Assembly (NCBI GenBank): GCA_963942565.1
Contig: OZ012687.1
Coordinates: forward strand, 349,189-413,188
DNA from: Maea johnstoni
Taxonomy: Eukaryota > Annelida > Polychaeta > Spionida > Magelonidae
Length of the DNA stretch: 64,000 bases
Reading direction: 5' to 3'
Below, in pieces: positions 36,151 to 64,000 of the stretch. Made by a program: the position numbers and the translations under genes. The notes below the pieces were generated by a model. The model searched no databases and was not told the DNA's origin. It saw only the letters and a program-made list of their open reading frames with translations. Within the stretch, counting starts at the first letter, position 1, and each line of letters begins with the position of its first letter.

Positions 36151-38690
36151 GAAAGCAAACAAAGTGACGCATAAGTCCTCTGATTATTGAGAGCTGCTAG
36201 GGTATTGGACAGTATAAAAATCACTCACTTGTGCAGCATACTAGTACCTCCTCTTTCCATTCACTCGTGATGGAATCTCTATATCATCACTCTCAGGCCA
36301 CCATTTTAAAAGTTTTTTTCCTTTACCACGAATTATAGTGTTCAGGCACAGATATGAATCAACAAGGCATTTAATGAATAAATAGATTACCTCTGTGTCC
36401 CTGACAAACATTCCTCTCGAGACATGCTTTTATAAACTTGAAATCCACAATTATCATTGTCAGGTACTTGCAAGTGCTCAATGGATTTTGATACTCTTTC
36501 TTTTAACATGGTATCTACATTATTTTTTAGGATTTGCAGTTACTGTTGGTGGCAAAAGATTTGCCGAATGATTGTTTTTAAAGATAAAATCTTAGATGAC
36601 TGACCTCTTAATTCAAGATAAAATGTTTAATTGTAAAAAGTGAATTAATAAGGATAAACACCTGGTGCTTTCTCAAGAAATATGTTTAGAAATCTGTATA
36701 CTTTGCTTTGAAAACTGTATTTTTCTGAAAAAAGAAATAACAACAGTGAACTTAAAGGCATTGCCATTTGTCATGATTTAATACCTTGTATATATACATT
36801 TTCTCCCTGGTGGGGAGTTTCAGAACTATAAGTCACTCTAGTGGTTGTACCATGCATTAATTACCCCACCCTGCAGTGCGCATTCTTCTCCCACTCCCCT
36901 CACATTGCAAAGCTTGTGCTAATGGTCTTGTAAGATTGCACTACTGAAAATCTGAGTTGGACACACAGACACACACACAGACACACACACACCGGCCCAT
37001 TCCTTTCCATACCTGCCTGAGTGTGCCGCGTTGCTCAGGGTATACTGGTGGTATCCCATCAGTGTGTCAGCGCGGCAGGCAGGTAAACAGGTAGGCGTGA
37101 CCTAGTTAAACCAGGCACTGGACGGGAAATCTTGGCCTCCTTTAGGCGTGAAAAAATGTCATAGCACACTCAGCTCTGAGAGGCAGGACTGGTATCAAAA
37201 CTACTGTGCTTGAGAGATGACATAAACAAGGTAAACTTTGCTGGTGGAACCTCAGAGGTGTGAGCAACTTGAGATCGGAGAAAATGTGTGTATATTAGTA
37301 GGTGTTGAAATCTCATAGTCAGAGGCATTTTCTCAATGTAGAAGAAAGCATAAGAGGGATGGGTAAAGTGTGTCCACAATGAAGGGTGTTCACACATCTG
37401 AGATGTTCACAATGAGAAGGTTCACTGTAAATGAATATACTAAATCATAATATTGGCTCCTACCAATTTCCTGAAAGTCCTCACTTCCTAAATAGATGTA
37501 GATGAATGGGGCAGTGCCGTGGTACCACGTCTGAGTGCAACGGGCATTTACCCTAGGGCTTAGTCTACATAGCATTAGATAGACCACATGGAAACGCGGA
37601 AGTCACGGTAAGGCATCAAGGGATGTTAGTTGGACTTGAGTGGTAAATTGGTGGAGGAACGCACACAGTGACATAGTCTTGAAGAAAGGAAGGAATTGCG
37701 TTTTACATTGCTTTCAACAGCTTAGGTAATATCACGACGAGATAGAAACCCTGAACCTGGCAGAAATTCCTTACTCTTCTCGAATAGTTCCAAGTGGTCT
37801 TTCAGTTGCAGACATTTATATAGCAACCAGGCCACCTCGCTTATGGGGATGCAGCGGAGACTCGAACCTGCGAACACACTCTTGGGAGCCAGGCATCACA
37901 ACCACTAGGCCACGGCGCTGCATCCCTGACACAGTCTAGAAAATGATGTCCAAAGAGAGGGGGGAGGGGGGGGGGGGGGTCATGAGATCATAGTGTCTAG
38001 ACTAAGGACATACTACGAGGTCTTCAAACAAAAAATCATGAGTCTCTTGCCAAGCTCTGAATAGAAATGTTGATAACAACCCAAACTACAACACTTCTAA
38101 TACTTTGGGTATTGGTAGATCCTTCTAAGGTTAATTTGTTATCTGATATCATGATATGACCAGAATATCTCCAGGCATGAATGTTTCACCCATTTGTAGC
38201 TGGAGTGCGCACATGACGATAGAATGATTTTAAAAAAAATATTTGAAGAGGAATGGTTTTCTTTTCAATGAAATATTTCTCACAAAATATTTCTTTGTCG
38301 TCACGATATTCCTTTATGTGTCTGATCACGTGTACGCTTCAGAGCTAAATAGGTAAAAACCAAGTGGGTTACTGCAGTTTGGTGCAAGTGTCTCAAAAAA
38401 ACCTGCATGCAATTGATTATAAATGTAAACCTCGTTTAATTGAACAACTTTCAGTAAAAAGTTTTTTGCCTGTCTTCCAAGAGTTTAAATGGTAATTTCT
38501 AACTAGATGAATCAAGATACATTTGATGTTGTCACGTCACTAGATAGATATGATTTAACAGATTATATGTATCCAGTACTTCATTGATATTTTATCACAC
38601 ACTAATTGGCTGTGTACTTATGACGCTCAATGCATCCATTAACTTGTTCATACAGGCTATTTATACACTGCACGAATTCATCTTTTATTG
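36151..38690. other. Intergenic stretch before the GT92 gene
   Basis: No gene is supported. Contents are a short CA-type microsatellite near 36960-36990, a G run near 37960-37978 and a tRNA-like SINE at 37848-37925. Confidence 0.45.
37848..37925 (-). mobile_element. tRNA-derived SINE-like sequence
   Basis: On the minus strand GCCGTGGCCTAGTGGTTGTG is a good A box and GCAGGTTCGAGTCTC a good B box, with CCC at the anticodon position. The outer ends GGGATGCAGCG and CGCTGCATCCC pair perfectly. The T-arm does not pair, so this is probably a SINE or tRNA pseudogene and not a working tRNA. Confidence 0.55.
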
Positions 38691-38817
38691 CAGAAATGAA
38701 GAAATCCTCCTCCAGGGTAATGGTGATGGATGATCTCGTGACCACAAGACAGTCAAAAAACATTACGGTTTATTTCTAAAGTCTGCTGAAGCATTCTGGA
38801 AACTAACAAAACCAGAT

Positions 38818-40404
38818 ATGAATAAATTGATGGGAATTAGAAAAGTGAGTAAAAGATCCGTCGTCCTCCTCATCACGGGGTGCCTGGTTCTCCTCTGGCT
38901 GAAATGTCCGCGGCAGCCTCAGCCTGGGTGTCAGAGAGAGGGGGCCGGGCGGGGTGCTCACATAGGGAGGCAGCTAGACAATGGAATCAAGATAGACGAT
39001 TTGGACAAGATCAGAGATCCTAGCAGAACTGTGCAACCAATGAATGTTATGAGGAATGGACAGAGAGCTGCCACAAAAGGGATGAGTGGTGAAAGTAAAA
39101 GTGACGACGTTGATACTGATGGCAGGAGAACAGTTCTAACAACCACAGTAGACGTCAAACAAAGGGTAATAATAAACAAAACAAAACTTGTGGACGAGGA
39201 ATCACCTAGCCAGCAAGAGAAGCCATATATGGATGACTTTTTTCAGATAAGTGATCTGCGGATATATTTACAGAGACCCTTTTACGATGGCAGGCACCGA
39301 GCTCGGAAGTTGCGATTTTTCGGCATGGTTCACCGTCGTGCCAACGAGGTTCCAATATTCTGCCGCTTCACATACCTGGCCAGTAACAGGACAGTTAATG
39401 TGCGGGCCAGCAGGTTCGCTTTATTCCCTAAATGGCCGAATATCAATGGCAAATACCATGCGTACACCTATATCTGTAAGCTGTACAATAACATCTATGA
39501 CATGCGGGAAGTAGGAGTATATGCGAGTGATTCTAATGTTGTGACAAGGATCCCGGTCAATGTGGTGTCTATGGAGAAGAAGGGAGATCTCGCCATCTGT
39601 TTGAAGGCAACACATGGATCACTCAATGCAACAAAACTTGTGGAGTGGTTTGAATTTAATCGCTTACTAGGAGTTGACAAGTTTCTAGTGTATGAAACAG
39701 CTGTGCACGGCCCTGCTAGGAGGGTGCTGGATTACTACCGTTCCAAAGGCCTAGTAGATCTCATCCCCTACCACTTCCCATTGTCTATGCAGAAGATAGA
39801 AACGGACACCTACGGCAAGACCAACGATGGCTGGGAATGGGATCTGAGGGAGCAGGTATTTCTGGTGTCGCTGAATGACTGCGTGTATCGCCATAGACAT
39901 ATGTTCAAGTATATAATGGTTATAGATATAGATGAGGTTATCACACCCTACAAACCAGAACCTCTATTGAGTGTAATAGAGCGTGCTGATGCCAAGTACC
40001 CTCAACATCAAGGGTACACTTTCCTAACAGCCTGGCACTTCCTGGAATATGGAATATCCTATCCCATTGCGCCGGGGTACCTTCACATGCAGTGCTACAA
40101 TCGGAGAAGTCCAGTTCTTGACAATCAGCCCAAAACTGTGTATAAGACTGCGAATGTTCTCGCTATAAATTGGCACAATTCTGTCATGCTTCATCCTCCC
40201 CTGGTCTCTAAGAACGACGCCCCTCTCCAGGACTACGAGGAGTATGGCTATGTGCACCATTACAGACACATCAAGCACCAGTCTAAGACAGGCTTGAAGT
40301 ATGGTAACATCTCCATGTCTGTGGTTGACAGTGTGATCCCTAGATACAGAAGGAATCTTGCAGCGCGAGTGGTGCCGGTACTCAAACAGTTGAGCCTTTT
40401 ATGA
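38818..40404 (+). CDS. GT92-family glycosyltransferase, type II membrane protein
   Basis: One 528-residue exon. Family 92 enzymes (PF01697, formerly DUF23; the worm member is a galactosyltransferase acting on N-glycan core fucose) work in the Golgi. A short cytoplasmic tail precedes one membrane anchor (SVVLLITGCLVLLWL, about residues 14-28), followed by a Ser/Lys-rich stem to about residue 140. The catalytic domain follows: CLKATHG, LVEWFEFNRLLGVDKFLVYE, then YIMVIDIDEVI with the DID metal-binding motif. EYGYVHHYRHIK comes near the end. Several stem Asn-X-Ser/Thr sites are present (for example NKT). The ATG at 38818 is the first in frame with the anchor. An acceptor-like TTATTGCAG at about 38694 suggests a non-coding 5' exon. 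The sugar donor and acceptor cannot be told from sequence. Confidence 0.9.
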   Translation: MNKLMGIRKVSKRSVVLLITGCLVLLWLKCPRQPQPGCQREGAGRGAHIGRQLDNGIKIDDLDKIRDPSRTVQPMNVMRNGQRAATKGMSGESKSDDVDTDGRRTVLTTTVDVKQRVIINKTKLVDEESPSQQEKPYMDDFFQISDLRIYLQRPFYDGRHRARKLRFFGMVHRRANEVPIFCRFTYLASNRTVNVRASRFALFPKWPNINGKYHAYTYICKLYNNIYDMREVGVYASDSNVVTRIPVNVVSMEKKGDLAICLKATHGSLNATKLVEWFEFNRLLGVDKFLVYETAVHGPARRVLDYYRSKGLVDLIPYHFPLSMQKIETDTYGKTNDGWEWDLREQVFLVSLNDCVYRHRHMFKYIMVIDIDEVITPYKPEPLLSVIERADAKYPQHQGYTFLTAWHFLEYGISYPIAPGYLHMQCYNRRSPVLDNQPKTVYKTANVLAINWHNSVMLHPPLVSKNDAPLQDYEEYGYVHHYRHIKHQSKTGLKYGNISMSVVDSVIPRYRRNLAARVVPVLKQLSLL

Positions 40405-40652
40405 TCCTGAAGTCTAGAGCTAGGAAGAGGGATTCTGAAAGAGGGGTAACGGGTCAAATTCCTCATTTTATCCTTGCCTCACCCATTGGGTTGATAAAAA
40501 TGCTGATGGCCCCTTGGACATAGGCCAAACATATCCCTTATAACCTAATTAAAGCCCCCGGAAAACCGTTCAACTTACTCTGTACTGGGTGAACCCATCC
40601 ACATCTAGAATGTACACCACTGCGCATGGTCTGATACATATACATTAATTTT

Positions 40653-40658
40653 AATAAA
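40653..40658 (+). terminator. Polyadenylation signal of the GT92 gene
   Basis: AATAAA lies about 250 bp after the stop codon, followed by T/G-rich sequence. Confidence 0.55.
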
Positions 40659-40659
40659 A

Positions 40660-41530
40660 GAGATATTTTGAGAACTATATTACTGAGTTTTGTTATCCTT
40701 TTTGGGTTTAATCATACCTTTTTAAATATTATTCAAAGAGTATTCTTAGTTGAAATTTCTTTTCATTTCTTTTGTGGCAACTATGAGTTCAGACCAGATG
40801 GACAATGGTCATGAACCAAAGTCGAGCACCCCATTGACGATCATCTATGCCTATTACTTTACCTCACTAGAATTCTAATCATCAAAAAGACAACCCAATG
40901 ATGCACATGTTCCTCTTAAAGGTAATGCAAAGTTTTGAGAAATAGCAATGCACCAATTAACATGTGTATGCTATTCAAAGGAAAATTGTTACTGGGAATC
41001 TGTTTAACATTGATCATTCAGGTACTTTCTTTGGTCCAGAAAGTAAAGCCAAAATAGTGAGATGATAATGTAGAGATTTTAGGGCCCTTCAGTTTTCCAT
41101 GCCAATGTGCGAATACCGATGTCAAGGAACCTGTCACTGGCGGAGAGTGTGCTCTTAACCAAGTCACCAATTCACATCTGGAGCTGAATTTGTAATTTCA
41201 TTTTTCGTCACTTTTTCTGCCAAATTGCGGCTAGGTCGTGACTTGCCAGTTGTAATTGGTGAAGAAAACTGGAGATCCCGACGAAAACCATCACCTAACT
41301 CCAAGTTACTGGCAACTTTCTCACATGCCCCGGCTGGGATTCAAACCCAGGTTGTGTTATCCTGAAAAGTTTACCAATCAGATTTTAGTTCTGTCAATGG
41401 TCTATAGATGTCGCCCATAGCTGTTCTATCTCTGGTGATATCATACTCAGAGAGAGGTCTCTAGCCACCTGGTGAGATAAATGTAAACTAAATCTGATCA
41501 CCCTGATCACCATCAACATCTGTGAACTGG
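40660..41530. other. Intergenic stretch with a SINE-like remnant
   Basis: No gene is supported. About 41200-41345 ends in a minus-strand tRNA-type B box (GGGTTTGAATCCC). A body with GTCGTGACTTGCCAGTTG follows, which is consistent with an old SINE. Confidence 0.4.
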
Positions 41531-41538
41531 CCTATTCA

Positions 41539-44500
41539 GTGACAGACCAACTATATATGGATATTAGGGGGGGAGTGACAGAGAAAGGCAAGGAAAAGGG
41601 AAAGGGAAGGTGGAAAATAAATGAACGGACAGATTGGGCTAATTTCAGGAATGAGTTAGGAGAGACCATTCGAAATCTGAGAGGAAGAAGGGTAGATAGA
41701 AACGTAGAAGAGGAAGGAAGCGAGTTTGAAAAGTGTATGAAGAGGGTAGGGGGGAGAACAATAGGGAAGGTGTATGGCAGAGCAGCTGCAAGAGGCATAC
41801 CAGCAGAACTGAAGGAGGCAATTAGAGAAAGGAGAGTGGGTTTACGAAACTACAGGAGAACAAAAGAAGGCCTGGGTAAGTACAAAAAGGCAAAAATGAG
41901 GGTAAACAAATTGAAGGTACAGGAAAGAAAGAGAAAGGAGCTGAAACTTATAACTGGGATGAAAAAAGGAAATAGGAGGGAGATAAAACGTTTCTGGAGG
42001 GCATATGGAAAACAGAAACAAAGTAAAAAAGGGAAGGTAGTGCTAGAAGAAGGGCGTAGAGAAATAGTGGACAAACAGGAACAGGCAACTTTCATAAAGG
42101 AGTATTGGAGAGATCTATACACGGCACATGAGACAGAAGAAAGGGTAGAGGACGGAGGAGAAGATAAAGGCGAGGAGGAAGAAGGGGGCCTGGGAGAGGA
42201 GATTAGGATAGAAGAAGTAAGGGCGGCATTAAAAGAAATGGAAAAAGGGAAGGCAGTGGGGGAGGATGACATACCCAGCGAGTTTCTGATAGAAGGGGGG
42301 GAGGAAGTTATCGAGTGGGCGACAGATATCTTCAATAAAGTATTGAAAGAGGAAAAAGTACCATCAGCATGGAAAAAAGGGGTAGTGACAGCCTTATACA
42401 AAGGGGGGAGAAAACAGGAGTTGGGAAACTACAGGGGAATTACAGTAAATAGTAGCATGTATAAACTTTTCACCAGAATCCTACGGAGAAGGTTGGAAGA
42501 AGAGGTAGAAGAGAGAGGGATATTAGGGGAAATACAGTTTGGGTTTAGAAAGGGTAGAAGCACGTGCGATGCAGCGTTTATATTAAGGCAGATTTTTGAC
42601 CAGGGGAAGAGGAAGAAAAATATGAAGGTGGCCTTTTTGGACGTGAGGAAAGCGTATGACAGAGTGTGGAGAGAGGGTCTCTGGAAAAAGATGGAGGGAT
42701 ACGGGTTCGGGGGGAAATTTCTGCGAGTATTAAAAGAGCTGTATAAAGGGGACACATGTAAGGTAAGGTTTGGGGAGATAGAGACAGACTGGTTTGAGGT
42801 GAAAGAGGGACTTAAGCAAGGATGTTCGATGTCACCGGTGTTATTTGCGATATATCTGGCAGAGCTAGGAGATAGGTTAGTCGAAAGTGGACTCGGGGTC
42901 AAGGTTGGGGAGGTTACAATACCAGGTTTGTTCTTTGCGGACGATATGGTCGTCACAGGTCAAGGGGAAGGGGATTTAAGGGAGATGTTGAGAATGGTAG
43001 GGGAGTATGGAAGGGAATGGAAAATGCAGTTTAATTCATCTAAGAGCAAGGTAGTAAACATAGGAAAGAAGAGCAGCAAGGACAGAAGATGGCAAGTGGG
43101 AGAGGGGCAGATACAGGAAGGGGACGTCTACTGTTTGGAGATTAAGGAGGAGGAAGAATACAAGTACTTAGGAATATGGTTCTCAGGGGTAAAGGGCATG
43201 TTCAAAATGCACGTTAAAAATGTGATCAAGAAAGCGAACAGGATAAAGGGGGTGATAAAGAATGTAACGTCAGACACATACCAAAGGGCAGGAGTAGTGA
43301 CCAAACTGTGGGAAGCTCTGGCTATCCCTAGCATCTTATATGGAGTGGAGGTTTTCGACATGGCAGAGAGTGACAAGCATAAGCTAGAGATAATTGAGAG
43401 GCAAGTAGGAAGGTGGGCTATAGGGGGCGAAAAAGGGACAGGTTATGAGGCAATTTATGGCGATTTAGGTTGGGTTAGTTTCGAAAATAGAGTAATGGAG
43501 AAGAAACTGGTGTTTGCAGGCAGGGTAGCATCGCTGGAGCGGGAGAGGTGGGCTAGGCAAGCATGGAACATGGCAGAAGAAAAGGGATTACCATGGATGG
43601 GCATAATAAATGTAATGACCGAGGAGGTGGGGCTGGAGGGAGAAAGTTTAAGATTAGGCCGAAATACATGGAAAATGGAAGTGAAGTCAGCAGTAACAGA
43701 AAGGGATAAGCGGAAGTGGCAAGAGGGGATGAGAAATAAGAGCACGTTAGAAAAATACAGAAGTAAGGAAGAAAAGAAATTTGAGGAGTGGTTAGACAGA
43801 GAAGAAGGCAGAACGGTCTTCAACATCAGAGCAGGATCACTAGGTCTGAGGAATAGGACAGGGAGGACAGTTCAAGATAAAACTTGCCAGAAATGCACAG
43901 AAGGGGAGGTCGAAAACGAACAACATGTAGTGCTTAAATGTCAAGCATACAGAGTAGAGAGAAACAGAATGTTGGGGAAGGTAAGGCGAATATGGGGGGA
44001 AGAAAGATGGGAAGTTTGGGGGGGCAAAGAAGAAGGAGAACAACTGAAGGAGATAGTGGGTTTAGTCGGGGAGCCATCAGAAGTACTAGCAAGGACAGTG
44101 GGAGATGGGGTGAGGAAGATGATGAAAAAGAGAGAAGAGGAGAAGCGATAGGGGTGTGCCTGTAAACATATATGTTATGTTCCTTTTATCTAACACAGTT
44201 GTTGATTCAGACTAAACGGTAAAGGGGAAGAGAGTCGATGGTGTAAGGGAGAGGCACCGAAACAGGTAGGCACGGAGGACACAGGAGGAGAGACGAAGTG
44301 GAGCTTTACTGTTTATTGTTCGGTTATTGATATAATAAATTAACACAGTTTGTGTGTGGGGTTTGAGGTTTGTTGAGGGGTTCTCCTTTTTGTGGGGTTG
44401 AATATATGTGTAAGACAAGAAGACAAGGAAGAAACGGACCAAAGACTTGGTAGGTTATATGTACAGGACGGGAGTACAGGGGGGGTACTGACCGGATGCA

Positions 44501-44665
44501 GGATGCACGACAATAGTACGGGGGGAGAGGGAACAGAGAGGTATAAAAGGCCCGGGGGTGACGAGTGGCCTGGGTGGTAGGGGAGACCTCCGTAGGTCCT
44601 CCTTCGGGAGTCGACCCCGTGGGAACAATGCGGTTACGGATCTCTAACAACAACAACAACAATGA
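41539..44665 (+). mobile_element. LINE, 5'-truncated, with an open 870-codon reverse-transcriptase reading frame
   Basis: The open frame at 41539-44151 encodes the linker and reverse transcriptase of a non-LTR retrotransposon. It shows ELGNYRGITVNSSMYKLF, FGFRKGRSTCDAAF, VAFLDVRKAYDRVW, GLKQGCSMSPVLFAIYLAEL and the catalytic FADDM. A C-terminal CQKC-x9-HVVLKC zinc-knuckle-like motif follows. No endonuclease precedes it, so the copy is cut off just after that domain. The 3' UTR runs to an (AAC)n tail near 44645-44663. No internal stop in 870 codons implies recent insertion. Strong purine bias (A and G) separates it from its surroundings. The clade (CR1, L1/Tx1 or Nimb-like) was not resolved. 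Confidence 0.93.
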
Positions 44666-45604
44666 CAAGCTCAATTGCAGACTACTCTGAAGCATTCACA
44701 TGATTTGGCACATGGAGAAACTAAATATCCTAAATAAAATTCTTTTTTTATTAATGAATTTGCTCACGTTCGTATTAACAATACATCTTCAAATTCATTT
44801 CAAGCATAACTATTTAGTGTGATAAGTTCAGTTCAAACTGAAACAGATTACGAAAAGTAATCATGATCCTAGGTTCACAGGAATCCAGTTTGAAAATTTG
44901 AAAATTTTCCTTCAGTTTGTAGAAAATGTGTTAAAGATTTTAAGAAATTTATGAATGTCTTATAATATAGTTATTTGGAATAAAACATATGCTGGGCATG
45001 CCGAGTTGTCCTGGAGCAAAAAGTAACAATCTTATTTCATCATTATTCACCATGACCTTTACTTTAACCTCTCCTAGCCTACACGTGTATTAAAGTGAAT
45101 AGCAACAAACTCCACCGTTAGATTTCCCATGGCCATGTTTATAAAAAGTCCACAACAATTTCATTTTAAAAGATTTCCAAAGTTCGTACAGTACAACAAT
45201 AACTCATTTTTGTATGTTTATTAACTGCATATTGTTACATACGCAAAATCATATGCAATACAAGTATAAATAAACATATGAATAGTATAACAAAATTAGA
45301 ATACAGATAGTTTCTTGTGCTGCTTGCACAGGATTATCCAATCATAGGATAAGTTACTGTAGACATACTAACGTATAGACGTTGTTAATATAACTTAAGG
45401 TGGGTCTACTTAGACCCCACATGGCCTACACGTTTATAAAAGTGATTAGCAACAAACCGCAGTTAGATTTCCCATGTTAATAGAAAGTACACAATATTTT
45501 CGTTTTAAACGATTTCCAAAGTTCCTACAATCCAACAATAAATAAAAGCTGTTCCACATTTATACATTTCCGCGATAAACTGAAACGTTTACTACTTAAA
45601 CCCA

Positions 45605-45655
<51 letters not shown>

Positions 45656-47000
45656 GAGATTCGATGCGTACATAATTAACATCTATAACAATGTCGCCAA
45701 TATAAATGAGATGTTTGAAATCTTACATGAGCTACTAGTATTTAGAATGATTTTCGCCAGGAATATTACATCACTCACCCAACTTGTTTTTACCACTATA
45801 TTATGATGTGTTCTATACAATTTCAGAATACATGTTGTATGAATAGCTGCTATGATTTAATTTACGTTTAGAATATAAAGATTGACATTTCATAAATGTG
45901 AATCAATGTCGCCCAAAGCGCAGATCACTCGGCGGGTAATGCGAGATCAATACATATGTATTATGCTAATTTTACATATTTTGAGACACGTGATCATCTT
46001 CCACATGATCATCTCAAATCTAAACAAGTATTCTAAAATTCAAAAGAAAATCAGGTAAATGAATCACAAGAATGAGATGGAAATAAGAAATAAAGAGTGT
46101 AAATGTAAATAGTTTATTGATCGTCATATAGGTGGCGACACTGGTATATAATGCATAGTAAGTATACTACATCTCATGTGGTGAAAACCTAGTTGAAATG
46201 ACAACTTAAAAGCATTTTAAGGGTGCATTTCGTGTGCTCTCTTGTACACCTATTCATGTGTGTAACTCAACTGTATTTAATATGAATCTGTTTTTTTTCA
46301 TATCATTCCTCTATATTTTTTGTAATGTATGATATATGATTTTGTATTGATAAGAAATAGCATCCATAAACATTACAAAAGTACCCTCACAGCAGGGTAT
46401 AAGATTTTGGGGGTCAAAACATGAAAGAAAAAAAGTTAGGAAACATGCACAATTATTGACCGGGTATGATAAATGTGAAGAAAGATCAATACAGAGGCAA
46501 GGGTACCACAGCTTTTTTAAAAAAATTTTTACTCTGTTCAAATTGTATAACTGTTTTTTTCTGAAGTTTTGTTGAAAAAAAAAGTTACATTAAGATGTAA
46601 CTTTTGAATAAAGTCAAAATGAAAAAAAATCTTCCCTCCGAAATACTCTTAGCTATAACTATGCCAAATTTGAACCGTTTATATTTGATACTCAAAATGC
46701 ATGTTTGAAGCGACCATGCTTTTGTAATTAACTCAATATGGAGGAAAGGGTCAAAAACATTTCCTGCTAGTGTGCAAGGCTATTGGAGCTTCTGTAATAG
46801 AAGGCCACGCAATCTTCGTGGTGATGGCCTAGATATTTACGATTGATCCGATTAGGAAGGAATAGTCTAAGGAAGGAAGGGGTGTATACGTAGGCTATAA
46901 CATCGGTAGAAATCTCAAAATGATCCTATATTCACAAATTAATCCCACAAGCCACCTTCAATATTCCCTCGAGTTCATTACAGTACAGTTGACCGACTGG
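44666..47000. other. Intergenic stretch, no gene seen
   Basis: AT-rich DNA with an (AG)n(ACAG)n microsatellite at 45609-45657. Two similar stretches occur near 45080-45195 and 45425-45535 (TTTCCCATG ... AAAGTNCACAA ... GATTTCCAAAGTTC), an old duplication about 345 bp apart. Confidence 0.5.
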
Positions 47001-47049
47001 AGTGGTTTGTCATTGGTGTCGAGAAAGCCCTAAACGGAAAGAGAGTAAT

Positions 47050-48180
47050 GAAACCACTCCCAACATTTCTTAGGCTAAAGATTCACGACATAAGTCTGAG
47101 GCCGGCGGCCCTTTCGCCCATTCCAAAAATCCGACCACGGAAGCATCAGCAAAGATACATTCCAACCTCAGTCAACCGACTGAAAAAGGGGGAGGGGCAC
47201 CTGCGGGCGCACTGGCATGTACATTTCAGAGCATAGCGTGCATGGCTATTCGTCGCGGGCCTCGTATTTTATTTCTAAATTCTAGACACGAGCACGCATC
47301 CACTAAACCTCCTTGCAGCTTACGGTCTCTGTGCGATCAGATCTGGACGACCCAGATGGCCGCATTCTCCGTATCCTGCAAGCGCCTGCCTGCGGCCGCT
47401 TCCCGCCCGCCATGCAGGCTAAGCATCCGGAAATGAGCATACAAATGCGCACAAAGCTGCGCAGAGGTCTCAGAAACGGTACTTGACGAAATCGGTCGGA
47501 TATCCGCCCCAAGTCTGATTACATTCTGATTCTCACTGTTTTTTGGACGAGTTTTATGAAGAAGCCAATTCAGTTGAAAGCAATCAACTACCACCATACG
47601 ATAGCGACACACGATAGGCATCTAGCGATGTAAGTATTTGAGTTATTTAGGCCGAATTATTCCTTCCCGCCTTATTCTCTTTGTCCGCTGTTAGACAGCT
47701 GACCTAGCGTAGCGTTCTTTGTTACTTCGCGCGAACAACTACCCATTTTCGATCAAAATTCTGCTCTTAAACTTTCGATTATGGCGGCTTGAAAAGTACC
47801 GAATGTTTAACATCGAGAAAAATTGCTCAAATTGTAAGGAATATGCCGAAATAGTAGATGAAAAGAGGGTGGTTTTGTGGGTTGCGGTTTATAGACTCCC
47901 GTCTTGTCGGCCGGCCATGTTGGATATTGATGTATTTGAATCCATGCATAATATGTGCGTGTCATTTTCTCTACAGCGTCCTAAAATCTCTGACAACATT
48001 ACCGCCGTATAGTTGAAGGAATAAAGATTGCAATTAAACTTCCCGAATCGCTTACTGATTATGAATTATGCGTTATTTCAGATTCCGAATGTGACTGTTC
48101 GAGCCGACGCCATGTTGACTTGCTGTTCTAAGTAGGACAGCCGAGATTGGATCGCGCCTTTCACTGGGAAAAACACCACG
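47050..48180 (+). promoter_or_regulatory. BRPF1 CpG-rich promoter and 5' UTR, with a probable UTR intron
   Basis: CpG content rises sharply around 47090-47640. A consensus donor (GCGAT then GTAAGT, intron from 47640) and an acceptor (TTATTTCAG, ending 48081) suggest a 5' UTR intron. The second UTR exon runs from 48082 to the ATG at 48181 and holds an 8-codon upstream ORF (48112-48135, ATGTTGACTTGC start to TAG). Its GCCATGTT also resembles a YY1 site. Confidence 0.5.
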
Positions 48181-63886
<15,706 letters not shown>

Positions 63887-64000
63887 GTGAGTAGGATCTT
63901 ATTTGGAATAAGACCGCATCTTTATTGCATGTAAAACAAACAATATGAATGGTAATGTAAAACTTGACAATGAAGCTTCCCTTCAAACCATAAGTACTGA

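Noticed and set aside
37848-37925. A functional tRNA-Gly gene
   Set aside because: The A and B boxes are good but the T-arm does not pair, so a SINE or pseudogene is likelier.
41850-43826. Several 120-180 codon minus-strand frames
   Set aside because: They are shadows of the purine-rich LINE frame, giving Ser/Phe/Leu-rich nonsense.
47719-48012. 97-codon frame upstream of BRPF1
   Set aside because: It lies within the inferred 5' UTR intron, without similarity or good splice context.

Overview
This window is nuclear DNA from an animal, most likely a marine invertebrate deuterostome such as amphioxus, although I cannot exclude a lophotrochozoan. The evidence is intron-rich genes with vertebrate-like exon phases, several families of small fold-back DNA transposons with recognisable target duplications, LINE fragments, and long AT and ATT microsatellites. 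One run of exactly 200 N (52219-52418) is an assembly gap.

Five host genes can be read. (1) NEDD1, minus strand, 14576 down to 1360: 14 coding exons joined in phase give 687 residues, a WD40 centrosomal gamma-tubulin adaptor. (2) A MeCP2/MBD4-type methyl-CpG-binding protein, plus strand, 15543-18854: 4 exons, 519 residues. It is head-to-head with NEDD1, and both start codons lie in ATGGCGGA. (3) A secreted YHYH-domain protein, plus strand, 30873-34025: 3 exons, 294 residues. (4) A single-exon type II membrane glycosyltransferase of family GT92, 38818-40404. (5) BRPF1, plus strand, 48181 to beyond the right edge: N-terminal C2H2 finger, EPL1 region, bromodomain, AT-hooks, two in-phase cassette exons and part of a PWWP domain. 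Its double-PHD exons are absent and probably lie in the gap.

The rest is introns, UTRs and mobile DNA: a LINE with an open 870-codon reverse-transcriptase reading frame (41539-44151), a LINE fragment inside the YHYH intron, hAT-like, pogo-like and Mutator-like non-autonomous elements (two of them nested with readable target duplications), SINE-like pieces, tandem arrays and microsatellites. I saw no LTR, retroviral or Polinton element.

The most unusual feature is recurrent. At least eight tandem duplications in three unrelated genes straddle an exon border and so copy splice donors or acceptors: NEDD1 exons 6 and 12 (the latter twice), MBD exon 2 (six donors), and BRPF1 at the bromodomain exon (nine acceptors at an exact 111-bp spacing), the 56857 exon, the 57347 exon and the AT-hook exon. 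NEDD1 intron 1 also carries minor-spliceosome (U12) donor and branch-point sequences, but its only in-frame 3' end is a non-canonical AT.
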